Assembly (NCBI RefSeq): GCF_028023555.1
Contig: NZ_JAQIOY010000001.1
Location: forward strand, 558,001 to 622,000
Direction: 5' to 3'
From: Thalassococcus_A lentus
Lineage (GTDB): Bacteria > Pseudomonadota > Alphaproteobacteria > Rhodobacterales > Rhodobacteraceae
Length of the DNA stretch: 64,000 bases
This document shows, in pieces, positions 34,441-43,593 of this stretch (the first letter of the stretch is position 1; each line of letters begins with the position of its first letter). A model generated the notes under the pieces. It was not told where the DNA came from. It worked only from the letters and a program-made list of their open reading frames with translations, and ran no database searches. A program made the translations under genes and the position numbers.

Positions 34441-35739
34441 CTAGGTTTTGGGCCGGTTGTCGACGATGCGAACCGCTTTGCCCTGGCTGCGCGCCACGCC
34501 GCCGGGTTCCAGCAAATCCACAGCAACCGAAACACCGACAACCTGTTTGATCTTGCTGGCCAGTTCCTGCGCAGGATCGCCTACGCCGGCCTCGGGCATG
34601 CTCTCGACTTTGACGCGCATTTCATCCTTGTTGCCCACGCGGTTCAGTTCCAATTGGAAGTGTGGCGCGAGGGCTGGAACCGTCATCAGTTGTTCTTCGA
34701 TTTGTGTTGGAAAAACATTAACCCCGCGCAGGATGATCATATCGTCACTGCGGCCTGTCACCTTTTCCATCCGCCGCATTGACCGTGCGGTTCCGGGCAG
34801 CAGTCTGGTCAGATCGCGGGTGCGATAGCGAATAATGGGAAAGGCTTCTTTGGTCAGAGAGGTAAAGACCAGTTCGCCCAATTCGCCATCTGGCAGCACC
34901 TCTCCGGTTTCCGGGTCGATGACTTCGGGATAGAAATGATCTTCCCAGATGTGCAACCCGTCCTTGGTTTCCACGCATTCATTGGCGACGCCGGGGCCCA
35001 TAACTTCTGACAGTCCATAGATGTCCACTGCGTGCATGTCGAAGGCGTCTTCGATTTCACGTCGCATCGCGTTGGTCCAAGGCTCTGCGCCAAAGATCCC
35101 GACCTTGAGCGGGGACTTGCGCGGGTCCAGCCCCTGGGCCGCATATTCGTCGATAATGGACAATGAATAGGAGGGCGTGACCGTAATGCCTGTCGCGCCA
35201 AAATCCTCGATCAGGCGCACTTGTCTTTGGGTCATGCCACCGGAAATCGGCACCGTGGACAAACCCAGTTTGTCCGCCCCAAGATGAATGCCAAGACCGC
35301 CTGTAAACAGCCCGTACCCATAGGCATTGTGCAGGATGTCTCCGGGCTTCAGGCCGGATGCACGCAAGGATCGCGCAACAACGCTGGCCCATGTATCCAG
35401 ATCGCGTTTTGTATAGCCCACAACAGTTGGCTGGCCGGTTGTCCCAGACGACGCGTGAATCCGCGCGATTTGTTCGCGGGGCACTGCGAACATTCCAAAG
35501 GGATAGTTTTCCCGCAGGTCTGTTTTGACGGTGAAGGGAAACCTTGCGAGATCTTCGAGACCTTGCAGATCGTCCGGATGCACGCCTGCGGCATCAAAAC
35601 TTGCCTTGTAGTGCGGCACGTTTTCATAGGCATGGCGCAGCGACCATTTCATACGATCCAATTGCAACGTCGCGATTTCATCGCGCGAGGCAATCTCAAT
35701 CGGATCCAACGAGGATTTCGGGGGCGTGAGATCTTCCAT
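34441..35739 (-). CDS. paaK: Phenylacetate-CoA ligase
   Basis: 432 residues. It activates phenylacetate to phenylacetyl-CoA with ATP and CoA in the cytoplasm. The adenylation motif is HASSGTTGQPTVVGYT (about 95-110). Other family segments are FPFTVKTDLRENYPFGMFA, NAYGYGLFTGGLGIHLG, YGLSEVMGPGVANEC and the C-terminal DDMIILRGVNVFPTQIE with the ACT-like PaaK C-domain. GGAGAG precedes the ATG. It lies 12 bases downstream of the thiolase gene in the same operon. The ring-epoxidising paaABCDE genes are not in the window. Confidence 0.95.
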   Translation of the reverse strand: MEDLTPPKSSLDPIEIASRDEIATLQLDRMKWSLRHAYENVPHYKASFDAAGVHPDDLQGLEDLARFPFTVKTDLRENYPFGMFAVPREQIARIHASSGTTGQPTVVGYTKRDLDTWASVVARSLRASGLKPGDILHNAYGYGLFTGGLGIHLGADKLGLSTVPISGGMTQRQVRLIEDFGATGITVTPSYSLSIIDEYAAQGLDPRKSPLKVGIFGAEPWTNAMRREIEDAFDMHAVDIYGLSEVMGPGVANECVETKDGLHIWEDHFYPEVIDPETGEVLPDGELGELVFTSLTKEAFPIIRYRTRDLTRLLPGTARSMRRMEKVTGRSDDMIILRGVNVFPTQIEEQLMTVPALAPHFQLELNRVGNKDEMRVKVESMPEAGVGDPAQELASKIKQVVGVSVAVDLLEPGGVARSQGKAVRIVDNRPKT

Positions 35740-35751
35740 GTCGTCTCTCCG

Positions 35752-36939
35752 TCAAAGCCGTTCCATGACAAGGGCGATGCCCTGTCCAACTCCAATGCAC
35801 ATGGTGCACAAAGCATAGCGTGATTGCGTTTGTTGAAGCGAGTGGCCCGCAGTCAGAGCAAGACGGGCACCGGACATTCCCAATGGATGTCCAAGGGCGA
35901 TCGCGCCGCCGTTGGGGTTCACATGAAGCGCGTCATCGGGCAGGCCCAGATCACGGGTCACGGCAAGCGCTTGTGCTGCGAATGCCTCATTTAGTTCAAT
36001 CACGTCCATATCACCGATCGACAAGCCAAGCTGGCCCAGAAGCTTGCGTGATGCAGGTGCCGGGCCAAAACCCATGATACGCGGTGCCACACCTGCTGTA
36101 GCCGCGCCCAGAATGCGCGCAACGGGCGAAAGCCCGTGTTTTTCCGCGGCTTCTGGGGAGGCAATTATCAAGGCGGCTGCGCCGTCGTTGACGCCCGAGG
36201 CATTCCCGGCAGTTACAGACCCGCCGTCGCGAAAGGGCGCGCGCAGACTGGCGAGTTTGTCCAAGGTGGTCAGGCGAGGGTGTTCGTCCGTGTCCACAAC
36301 AACATCGTCACCTTTGCGTTTGGGAATCGTGACAGGCGTGATTTCCCGCGCCAGACGGCCAGAGGCAATGGCGGCCGCGGCCCGCTCTTGTGATCTCAAG
36401 GCAAAGGCATCCTGATCCTGTCGGGATACATTGAAATCCTCTGCCACGTTTTCCGCCGTTTCCGGCATGGAATCCGTGCCGAACTCTTTGTGCATGGCCT
36501 TGTTTACGAAGCGCCAGCCGATCGTCGTGTCAAAGACATCCGCCTGCCGCGAGAACGCGGTATCTGCCTTGCCCATGACAAAAGGCGCGCGCGACATGGA
36601 TTCGACACCGCCGGCCAGTACGATTTCAGCCTCGCCGCATTTCACCTGCCGTGCCGCCATAGCCACAGCATCCAGACCCGAGCCGCAAAGGCGGTTGACC
36701 GTCACGCCGGGCACCTCTTCCCCGATACCGGCCAGAAGCGCGGACATTCGCGCAATGTTGCGATTGTCTTCGCCAGCCTGATTGGCGCAGCCCATGATCA
36801 CTTCATCTATGGGCACCCCTGAAGGCACAACTGCGCGGATCACCCCGGCAAGAAGATCGTCGGGCCTTACAGAGGACAATGCCCCTCCGTAGCGCCCGAT
36901 TGGGGTGCGCGACCCCTGACAAAGCCACGCTTCACGCAT
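35752..36939 (-). CDS. 3-oxoadipyl-CoA / acetyl-CoA C-acyltransferase (PaaJ/PcaF type)
   Basis: 395 residues from the ATG of MREAWLCQGSRTPIGRYGG, with AGGAGA upstream; it overlaps the paaI end by eight bases. It is a thiolase with nucleophilic cysteine in NRLCGSGLDAVAMAARQ, and histidine and cysteine motifs NPNGGAIALGHPLGMSGAR and CTMCIGVGQGIALV at the C-terminus. The N-terminal signature fits 3-oxoadipyl-CoA thiolase, the final step of phenylacetate (and beta-ketoadipate) breakdown to succinyl-CoA and acetyl-CoA. The setting between paaI and paaK favours the phenylacetate role. Confidence 0.9.
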   Translation of the reverse strand: MREAWLCQGSRTPIGRYGGALSSVRPDDLLAGVIRAVVPSGVPIDEVIMGCANQAGEDNRNIARMSALLAGIGEEVPGVTVNRLCGSGLDAVAMAARQVKCGEAEIVLAGGVESMSRAPFVMGKADTAFSRQADVFDTTIGWRFVNKAMHKEFGTDSMPETAENVAEDFNVSRQDQDAFALRSQERAAAAIASGRLAREITPVTIPKRKGDDVVVDTDEHPRLTTLDKLASLRAPFRDGGSVTAGNASGVNDGAAALIIASPEAAEKHGLSPVARILGAATAGVAPRIMGFGPAPASRKLLGQLGLSIGDMDVIELNEAFAAQALAVTRDLGLPDDALHVNPNGGAIALGHPLGMSGARLALTAGHSLQQTQSRYALCTMCIGVGQGIALVMERL

Positions 36940-37384
36940 TGTTTTCTCCTGTGGTGTCAGGTTCTTCGAAGAGCTGACCTTTGATTGTGCGGGACAGGCC
37001 ACGCATCAGGGCAACTTGTCGTCCATCTTCGCCTGTGACCGTCACGTCATAGACCCCGGATCGACCTGTCAGTGCTTGTTCTGTGCAGGTTGCGGTCAAT
37101 AACTCGCCGGCTTTGCCGGGTGCCAGAAAGGTGATCTGGTTTTCCTGAGCCACGGTCAGTTTGTTGTAGGAATTGCAGGCAAAGGCAAATGCGCTGTCGG
37201 CCAGTGTAAAGATGAAGCCGCCATGACAAATCCGATGGCCATTCAAATGACGATCTTCGACCCGCATGGTCAGCACAGCGCGGCCGGGGCTCACTTCGGC
37301 GATTTTCAAGCCCAATTGTTGGCTCGCCTGATCCCCTTGCCAAAGGGCTTCAGCCGAACGCTGTGCGCGTTCTTGCGGTGTCAT
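36932..37384 (-). CDS. paaI: Hydroxyphenylacetyl-CoA thioesterase
   Basis: 150 residues, hotdog fold. ALWQGDQASQQLGLKIAEVSPGRAVLTMRV and the catalytic loop GHRICHGGFIFTLADSAFAFACNSYN are diagnostic of PaaI. It releases CoA from dead-end hydroxyphenylacetyl-CoA products and so protects the phenylacetate pathway. GGGAGGAC precedes the ATG. It is the first gene of the paaI-thiolase-paaK-tetR operon. Confidence 0.93.
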   Translation of the reverse strand: MTPQERAQRSAEALWQGDQASQQLGLKIAEVSPGRAVLTMRVEDRHLNGHRICHGGFIFTLADSAFAFACNSYNKLTVAQENQITFLAPGKAGELLTATCTEQALTGRSGVYDVTVTGEDGRQVALMRGLSRTIKGQLFEEPDTTGENNA

Positions 37385-37502
37385 TGAATGTCCTCCCAGT
37401 CGCGAGCGTGCAAAAAGCCGACCAATTGGTCAAGTATGTTTGGAAGCGGCTGCAGGTGCCTATTTGCTTGATTTATCTCCGCGTCGGCGCAACTCTGGCA
37501 GA

Positions 37503-37844
37503 ATGAACAGCCTTACTCCGTTTCCGCAGGGCCACGTGGCGCAGCCGGTGGTTTCCTTTCACCGCAAGGAACTGGGTGTCATCCTTTCGCTTTATGGGCG
37601 AATGGTTGCCGCCGGGGAATGGCGGGACTATGGAATTTCGTCGCTGCGCGAAGTTGCTGTCTTTTCCGTCTTCCGGCGTACGGCAGAAAATCCGCTTTAC
37701 CGGATTGAAAAGCGCCCCAAGCTGCGCGGCCGGCAGGGCGAATACGCTGTCATCGGAATGGAAGGGCAGGTGCTCAAACGTGGGCATGACCTGCGGACCG
37801 TGCTGCGGGTGCTGGAGCGCAAGCTGATCCGCGCGGTGGACTAG
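37503..37844 (+). CDS. DUF2794 domain protein
   Basis: 113 residues from the ATG of MNSLTPFPQG; the upstream part of the open frame (from 37440) lacks a convincing start. It contains VVSFHRKELGVILSLYGRMVAAGEWRDYGIS, FRRTAENPLYRIEKRPKLRGRQGEYAVIG and RTVLRVLERKL, which match the small alphaproteobacterial DUF2794 family. No membrane segments. Function unknown. It stands divergent from the phenylacetate operon and convergent with the agmatinase-family gene. Confidence 0.8.
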   Translation: MNSLTPFPQGHVAQPVVSFHRKELGVILSLYGRMVAAGEWRDYGISSLREVAVFSVFRRTAENPLYRIEKRPKLRGRQGEYAVIGMEGQVLKRGHDLRTVLRVLERKLIRAVD

Positions 37845-37897
37845 TCAGCGCGCGCTGGGCCTTTTGTTCGGCCCTGCCTTCGGCCTGATGACAGCGA

Positions 37898-38857
37898 TCA
37901 GGGACGCGCCAACATGGCGCAAAGCAATTCGAACATGATCGATACGCCCAGAAAAGCCGTGTTGCCACTGGCATCGAACGGGGGGGATACCTCAACCATA
38001 TCGGCACCGACGATATTAAGACCGTGCAATTCGCGGCATACTTGCAGTGCCTGATAACTGTTGGGACCGCCCACTTCGGGAGTGCCGGTACCGGGGGCAA
38101 AAGTCGGATCGACGAAATCGATGTCGTAGCTGACGTAGGTTGGACCTTTGCCAGCGATTTCCCGGGCTTCGGCCATCACGTCAGGGATGCCACGGTCAAA
38201 GAATTCCTCGATCTCTATGATGCGGATACCTTCGGCCTTGGCAAAATCGCGATCTTCGCGGTCGTACATGGTGCCGCGAATGCCGATCTGCACGACACGT
38301 TTGGGATCAAGCAGACCCTCTTCGACAGCGCGCCTGAACGGTGTGCCATGGGTGTACATGGTGCCGTCGAAATAGCTGTGGAACAGATCGGTATGACTGT
38401 CGAAATGCACCATGCCAAGCGGTCCGTCCTTTGCCAGCGCGCGCAAGACCGGCAGGGAGGTCAGATGATCTCCGCCTGCGGTCAGGGGGCGAATCCCGGC
38501 AACGCGTACCTCATTATAAAATGCGGTGATGCGGGCCATACTGTCCTGAATATCGGCCGGGTTCGGACCGACATCACCAAGATCGGCACAGTTGACCATC
38601 TCGAACGGACGCATGCCGTTGGATGCATGTTGCGCACGGATCATCGTGGAGGCATCCCGGAGCTGGCGGGGGCCATGGCGAGGCCCGGGTCGGTTCGTGG
38701 TTCCGCTGTCCCATGGAACGCCGATGACCCCAATGTCCACCTCTTCAAAACGGTCGTGCCCGGGCGCGACGTGCGGCAGGCGCATGAACGTCGGCACACC
38801 GGCGAACCGGGGCAGGTCAAAGCCAGAAACCGGATGGAAAAAAGGATCAGACGACAT
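37898..38857 (-). CDS. Agmatinase-family ureohydrolase
   Basis: 319 residues from the ATG of MSSDPFFHPVSGFDLPRFAG. It is a binuclear-manganese enzyme that cleaves a guanidino compound to urea and an amine. Metal ligands are in TAGGDHLTS, MVHFDSHTDLFHSY and VSYDIDFVDPTFAPGTGTPEVGG. GVPWDSGTTNRPGPRHGPRQLRDAS is the usual N-terminal loop. Agmatine is the default substrate, but guanidinobutyrate or guanidinopropionate enzymes share these motifs. No polyamine gene is adjacent. Urea-yielding enzymes (this one, creatinase, AllA) recur in the window. Confidence 0.88.
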   Translation of the reverse strand: MSSDPFFHPVSGFDLPRFAGVPTFMRLPHVAPGHDRFEEVDIGVIGVPWDSGTTNRPGPRHGPRQLRDASTMIRAQHASNGMRPFEMVNCADLGDVGPNPADIQDSMARITAFYNEVRVAGIRPLTAGGDHLTSLPVLRALAKDGPLGMVHFDSHTDLFHSYFDGTMYTHGTPFRRAVEEGLLDPKRVVQIGIRGTMYDREDRDFAKAEGIRIIEIEEFFDRGIPDVMAEAREIAGKGPTYVSYDIDFVDPTFAPGTGTPEVGGPNSYQALQVCRELHGLNIVGADMVEVSPPFDASGNTAFLGVSIMFELLCAMLARP

Positions 38858-39015
38858 GGTTTGCTCTTTCAGATGATGCTGTGTGCTTACACTGTCCGGG
38901 CGGGGCCGCGCACTCAAGCGGTTTGTTGCATGGGGTAGGGTGCTCTCTGCTTTGGAGTTGAAACCACGGTGCAATCGCGTCTAGTAGGGGCAATACGCAT
39001 TTCTTGAGGGTCTCG

Positions 39016-39681
39016 ATGGCCAAACTCTACCACGTTCCGTTGTCCCCCTTCTGCCGCAAGGTGCGACTCAGCCTTGCTGAGAAGAAGATTGAATGCGAAT
39101 TGGTCGAAGAGCGCTATTGGGAAAAGGATACGGATTTCCTGCGCCGCAATCCCGCGGCCAAAGTTCCGGTTCTCAAGATCGACGGCAAAACCATGGCCGA
39201 AAGCGCTGCAATTTGCGAATGGATCGAAGAAAAGCATCCCGAGCCGCCCTTGATGCCGCGCAGTGCGGAAGCGCGCTATGAGGTGCGTCGTTTGGTGGGA
39301 TGGTTCGATGACAAGTTCCACAACGAAGTGACCAGCAAGCTATTGTACGAACGCGTGAACAAGAAGGTCATGAAAGCGGGCTTTCCGGACAGCGGGAACG
39401 TGAAAGCCGGTGCCAAGGCAATCAAGTACCATCTGGATTACATGGCCTGGTTGCTGGATCACCGCCGTTGGCTGGCCGGTGATTCCATGACTTTGGCGGA
39501 TTTCGCCGCTGCGGCGCATCTCAGCTCGCTTGACTATATTTCGGATGTGGACTGGAACCGATCCGAAATCGTCAAGGACTGGTACGCCAAGATCAAATCG
39601 CGCCCTGCATTCCGCAGCATTCTTGCGGATCAGGTTTCGGGTTTCCCACCGCCGCCACACTATGCCGACCTCGATTTCTAG
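39016..39681 (+). CDS. Glutathione S-transferase family protein
   Basis: 221 residues from the ATG of MAKLYHVPLSPFCRKVRLSLAEK, with GAGGG upstream (a TTG further back is less likely). The thioredoxin-like N-domain covers about 1-80 with cysteine at SPFCRK and the glutathione-binding AKVPVLKIDGKTMAESAAICEWIEE. The C-terminal helical domain follows with RRWLAGDSMTLADFAAAAHLSSLDY. Cytosolic. Substrate unknown. It is followed by queG on the same strand. Confidence 0.92.
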   Translation: MAKLYHVPLSPFCRKVRLSLAEKKIECELVEERYWEKDTDFLRRNPAAKVPVLKIDGKTMAESAAICEWIEEKHPEPPLMPRSAEARYEVRRLVGWFDDKFHNEVTSKLLYERVNKKVMKAGFPDSGNVKAGAKAIKYHLDYMAWLLDHRRWLAGDSMTLADFAAAAHLSSLDYISDVDWNRSEIVKDWYAKIKSRPAFRSILADQVSGFPPPPHYADLDF

Positions 39682-39776
39682 ACCGTCGGAACGGCGCTGT
39701 TCAGCGGAGCTGAATGCGCCCCGCCCGCCGTCCCATCCGACGCTGTGCTCCGATGGTTGGCTCAGTGGAGCTGTCC

Positions 39777-40880
39777 GTGACTCGTGGTGAAAAGGGCGCT
39801 CCAACGGACGACCTTAAGTCGCGTCTGTTGAAGCAAGCCCTAGACGAAGGTTTCTCGGCGGCTCGCATTTGCCGTCCGGATGCTGTTCCGCAGGTGATGG
39901 ATCGATTGCAGGCTTTCGTGCGCGCCGAGCGCCACGGTCAAATGGCGTGGATGGCTGATCGTATGCACTGGCGCGGGGCACCCGATGTGCTGTGGCCTGA
40001 GGCTAAATCGGTTATCATGCTTGCGGAAAACTACGGGCCCGATCACGATCCGCTGGATATTCTGGCAAAGCCTGAATTGGGTGCGATCAGTATCTATGCG
40101 CAGAATCGAGACTATCATGACGTTGTCAAAAAGCGGCTCAAACGATTGGGCCGCTGGTTGATCGACACGGCCCAGCCGACCAGCGGTCAGGGTGGAGCAG
40201 ATATACAGATCAAGGTGTTCGTCGATACAGCGCCCGTGCCGGAAAAAGCACTGGCACAGGCCGCCGGTCTGGGTTGGCAGGGTAAGCACACCAACGTTGT
40301 CAGCCGTGAGCTGGGAAGCTGGTTCTTTCTGGGCTGCATCTTTACCACCTTGGAGCTAGAGCCGGACGCGCCCGAAGTGGATCATTGCGGGTCATGCCGG
40401 GCCTGTCTTGATGTTTGCCCGACAGATGCCTTTCCAGAGCCGTATCAGCTGGATGCCCGAAGGTGCATTTCCTATCTGACCATTGAGCATCGTGGCCCGG
40501 TTGATGAGGCGTTGCGCAGTGCTATGGGCAACCACATTTATGGCTGTGATGATTGCCTTGCGGTCTGTCCTTGGAACAAGTTTGCCTCACAGGCGGCCGA
40601 GATAAAGTATCATGCCCGGCCGGAGTTGCGCGCCCCTTCGCTGGCCACGCTGGCGGCACTGGATGACGGTGAGTTTCGTGCCATGTTTTCCGGATCGCCG
40701 ATCAAACGCATTGGACGAGATCGATTTGTTCGCAACGTGCTCTACGCTATCGGCAATTCGAAAGAACCTGCATTGGCCCCGGTTGCCGGTGCTCTTTTAG
40801 ATGATGCAGACTACGCCGTAGCAGATGCAGCGCGTTGGGCGGTGAAGCGACTTCAAAGCGTCGGAAACGAGCGCGCCTGA
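39777..40880 (+). CDS. queG: Epoxyqueuosine reductase
   Basis: About 367 residues from a GTG with GGAG seven bases before it; in-frame ATGs at 39714 and 39753 are alternatives without good ribosome sites. It reduces epoxyqueuosine in tRNA to queuosine, using cobalamin and two [4Fe-4S] clusters. The cluster motifs are CGSCRACLDVCPTDAF and CDDCLAVCPWNKF. FVDTAPVPEKALAQAAGLGWQGKHT and SWFFLGCIFT are family segments. A short helical-repeat tail (residues 320-365) fits tRNA binding. Confidence 0.95.
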   Translation: MTRGEKGAPTDDLKSRLLKQALDEGFSAARICRPDAVPQVMDRLQAFVRAERHGQMAWMADRMHWRGAPDVLWPEAKSVIMLAENYGPDHDPLDILAKPELGAISIYAQNRDYHDVVKKRLKRLGRWLIDTAQPTSGQGGADIQIKVFVDTAPVPEKALAQAAGLGWQGKHTNVVSRELGSWFFLGCIFTTLELEPDAPEVDHCGSCRACLDVCPTDAFPEPYQLDARRCISYLTIEHRGPVDEALRSAMGNHIYGCDDCLAVCPWNKFASQAAEIKYHARPELRAPSLATLAALDDGEFRAMFSGSPIKRIGRDRFVRNVLYAIGNSKEPALAPVAGALLDDADYAVADAARWAVKRLQSVGNERA

Positions 40881-40929
40881 GGGGCCGTGCCCTGCCATCA
40901 CACGCCAGCGAAAGACACGAGGCAAGTAT

Positions 40930-42927
40930 ATGAGCATAGCGCTGGGCGTTGACACAGGTGGGACCTATACCGATGCGGTTTTGATCCGCGACGAAAAGCA
41001 TGTTCTGGCCAGTGCAAAATCCCTGACAACGCGGGGCGATCTGGCTATCGGAATCGGATCGGCTGTGCAGGCTGTGCTGGCCGAGTCCGGCGTCACACCA
41101 GCGGAAATTGGAATGGCGGCACTGTCCACAACATTGGCCACCAATGCGCTGGTCGAGGGACAAGGAGGGCGCGTCGGGCTGGTATTGATCGGGTTTTTGG
41201 AAAACGATCTGGACGCCCACGGATTGACACAGGCATTGGGCGGTGATCCGGCTTTGGTGATTGCGGGTGGGCATGGGCATGACGGGGCCCAAATTGCGCC
41301 ATTGGACGAAAACACTTTGCGTGATTGGGCGGCAGAACAGCAAGTGAGTGGGTTTGCCGTAGCGGCGCAGTTCGCGACCCGGAACCCGGAACACGAAGTC
41401 AGGGCCGCCGAAATTTTGCGCGCGCAGACTGGATGCCCTGTTACGGCGTCGCATCAGTTGTCAGCCAAGCTGGGTGGACCCAAGCGTGCTCTGACAGCTC
41501 TTTTGAACGCGCGTCTGATTGGATTGACACACCGGTTGATCTTGAGGGCCGGGGATATTCTGAAAGACATCGGCGTAAACGCACCTTTGATGGTTGTGCG
41601 GGGGGATGGCGCGCTGATGAGCGCGCAGCAGGCCCAGGTTGCCCCGATTGAAACCATTCTCAGCGGGCCAGCAGCGAGCTTGGTTGGCGCGCGTTGGTTG
41701 ACCGGCGCCGACGAAGCCTTGGTGTCGGACATCGGTGGCACGACAACAGACATCGCGCTCTTGCGTCATGGACGCCCTGCGATTGATCCCCAGGGTGCAC
41801 GGGTTGGCCCATGGCGCACGATGGTTGAGGCGGTCGCGATGCGGACGCATGGGCTGGGCGGCGATTCCGAAGTGCGTCCCCGCAGCGAAGGTCTTGAGGG
41901 CGGAGTGCGGCTTGGGCCGCGTCGGCTGGTGCCGATTGCCTTGATCGCCTCCGAAGCGCCGGATGTTGTGCGCTCTGCTTTGGACACACAAACCCGCGCG
42001 CCACTGCCTGGGGAATACGACGGACGATTCGTGCGTGCCGTGCCGGGGCAGGACACAGCGGGTTTGAACAGCCGGGACACCGCTTTGCTGGAACGGATCG
42101 GAGATCACGTGCAGCCGCTTGGAGCGGTGTTGCGGATGCGCATTGATGTGCAGGCCTTGGAGCGGTTGGTTGGACGTGGGTTGGTACAAGTCGCTGGGGT
42201 CACGCCCACCGATGCTGCCCATGTGCTGGGACGCGTAAACACATGGAATGCCGAAGCCTCGGAAATGGCTTTGGCTCTTATGGCACGGCGCCGCATGGGC
42301 AATGGCGAGCGATTGGCTGCGGACGCTGCCGGGTTGGCGCAGATCATCGTTGACGAAATGACACGCTCAACCGGCCTGGCCTTGCTTGAATCGGCTTTTG
42401 CCGAAGAAGACTGGGAGGATGCACCGGCGGATCTGGCGCGGCACGCCCTTATGCAGTCGGGATTGCGCGGACATCAGGGTTTGGTTGCCGTTCAAACCAA
42501 GCTTGCGGTTCCTGTCATCGGGCTTGGCGCCTCGGCAGGCTGTTATTATCCAGCCGTTGCAGACAGCCTGAACGCAACCGTCGAATTGCCCGAATTTGCC
42601 GGTGTCGCCAATGCAATCGGTGCCGTGGTTGGCCGTGTGGCAATGCGGCGGCAGGGCGTTGTGACTGCACCGTCCGAGGGCCGCTACAGGGTGCATCTCG
42701 CTGATGGTCCCCAAGATTTTGGGGATGCTGAACTGGCGATTTCAGCCTTGGAGCATGCGCTGGAGACAGACGCCCGCGCTGCCGCAGAAGCCGCTGGCGC
42801 GACAGATGTCACGGTGCGTTTGGCCCGGGACATCAGGCAGGCTGAAACCGAAGGCAGACAGGTCTTCATTGAGGCGACCGTTCTGGCAGAAGCGTCGGGT
42901 CGCCCACGGATCACAGGTGACATCTAG
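40930..42927 (+). CDS. Hydantoinase/oxoprolinase family protein (HyuA-like)
   Basis: 665 residues. The N-terminal actin-like ATP motif is LGVDTGGTYTDAVLIRD. The second phosphate-binding segment ETILSGPAASLVGARWLTG and DIGGTTTDIALL near 260-285 define the HyuA/OplA ATPase superfamily, which opens hydantoin, 5-oxoproline or carboxylates acetone-like substrates with ATP. No HyuB partner gene is adjacent, so its reaction is unclear. A hairpin follows the stop. Confidence 0.85.
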   Translation: MSIALGVDTGGTYTDAVLIRDEKHVLASAKSLTTRGDLAIGIGSAVQAVLAESGVTPAEIGMAALSTTLATNALVEGQGGRVGLVLIGFLENDLDAHGLTQALGGDPALVIAGGHGHDGAQIAPLDENTLRDWAAEQQVSGFAVAAQFATRNPEHEVRAAEILRAQTGCPVTASHQLSAKLGGPKRALTALLNARLIGLTHRLILRAGDILKDIGVNAPLMVVRGDGALMSAQQAQVAPIETILSGPAASLVGARWLTGADEALVSDIGGTTTDIALLRHGRPAIDPQGARVGPWRTMVEAVAMRTHGLGGDSEVRPRSEGLEGGVRLGPRRLVPIALIASEAPDVVRSALDTQTRAPLPGEYDGRFVRAVPGQDTAGLNSRDTALLERIGDHVQPLGAVLRMRIDVQALERLVGRGLVQVAGVTPTDAAHVLGRVNTWNAEASEMALALMARRRMGNGERLAADAAGLAQIIVDEMTRSTGLALLESAFAEEDWEDAPADLARHALMQSGLRGHQGLVAVQTKLAVPVIGLGASAGCYYPAVADSLNATVELPEFAGVANAIGAVVGRVAMRRQGVVTAPSEGRYRVHLADGPQDFGDAELAISALEHALETDARAAAEAAGATDVTVRLARDIRQAETEGRQVFIEATVLAEASGRPRITGDI

Positions 42928-42939
42928 GTGTTCGCGGTG

Positions 42940-42970
42940 AAAGGCGCGTGCTGCGAAGCGCCGCGCCTTT
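42940..42970 (+). terminator. Hairpin after the hyuA-like gene
   Basis: AAAGGCGCG and CGCGCCTTT are perfect 9-base arms with a 13-base loop, 12 bases after the stop. The right arm ends in TTT but no longer T-run follows, so it is a probable but weak terminator. Confidence 0.5.
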
Positions 42971-42977
42971 CCAGAGG

Positions 42978-43030
42978 CTGCCTTGGGAGAAGGAAACGCT
43001 CTGTCCTGTTGATATGGGGTGCCAAGGCAG
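42978..43030 (+). other. Structured leader candidate upstream of msrB
   Basis: CTGCCTTGG and CCAAGGCAG form a perfect 9-pair closing stem around 35 bases that can form smaller helices (AGGA/TCCT). A further GGCTGT-C-ACAGCC hairpin follows at about 43074-43086. The element ends about 110 bases before msrB. It could be a leader RNA; I do not recognise a known riboswitch. Confidence 0.3.
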
Positions 43031-43143
43031 GCCGATCAATGATGCTGCAACACCGCTCACTCAATAGCGAGCAGGCTGTCACAGCCATTGCCTTGTGGCC
43101 CGGAAACCCCACCTAATAGAGCACGGCAAAATGGAGGAAAGTC

Positions 43144-43593
43144 ATGGCAAAATATGAACGGCGCCCCGAGGTGATCGAGACCCTGACACCTGAACAATAC
43201 CGCGTGACGCAACAGGACGCGACCGAGCGGCCTGGCACAGGCGAATATCTGGACAACAAGGAACCCGGTATCTACGTCGATGTGGTCTCTGGCGAGCCAC
43301 TGTTTGCAAGTTCGGACAAATATGAATCCGGTTGCGGTTGGCCGTCTTTCACCAAACCCATTGTGCCGGCGCATATCAATGAGTTGCGGGATACATCCCA
43401 TGGGATGATCCGAACCGAAGTGCGCAGCACCCATGGCGACAGCCATCTGGGCCACGTCTTTCCTGATGGTCCAGTGGATCGCGGCGGTCTGCGCTATTGT
43501 ATCAATTCGGCCTCGCTTCGCTTTGTGCATCGTGATGACATGGAAGCGGAAGGCTATGGCGAATACCTGAACCAAGTGGAGGATGTGGCATGA
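43144..43593 (+). CDS. msrB: Peptide-methionine (R)-S-oxide reductase
   Basis: 149 residues. It reduces the R form of methionine sulfoxide in proteins. SGCGWPSFTKPI and the catalytic cysteine in GGLRYCINSASLRFVH are diagnostic, with HLGHVFPDGP. The two CxxC pairs that bind zinc in many relatives are absent: the first is replaced by YVDVVSGEPLF. The extra cysteine in GCGWPSF probably serves as resolving cysteine. AAATGGAGGAAAG provides the ribosome site. The stop overlaps msrA by four bases. Confidence 0.95.
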   Translation: MAKYERRPEVIETLTPEQYRVTQQDATERPGTGEYLDNKEPGIYVDVVSGEPLFASSDKYESGCGWPSFTKPIVPAHINELRDTSHGMIRTEVRSTHGDSHLGHVFPDGPVDRGGLRYCINSASLRFVHRDDMEAEGYGEYLNQVEDVA

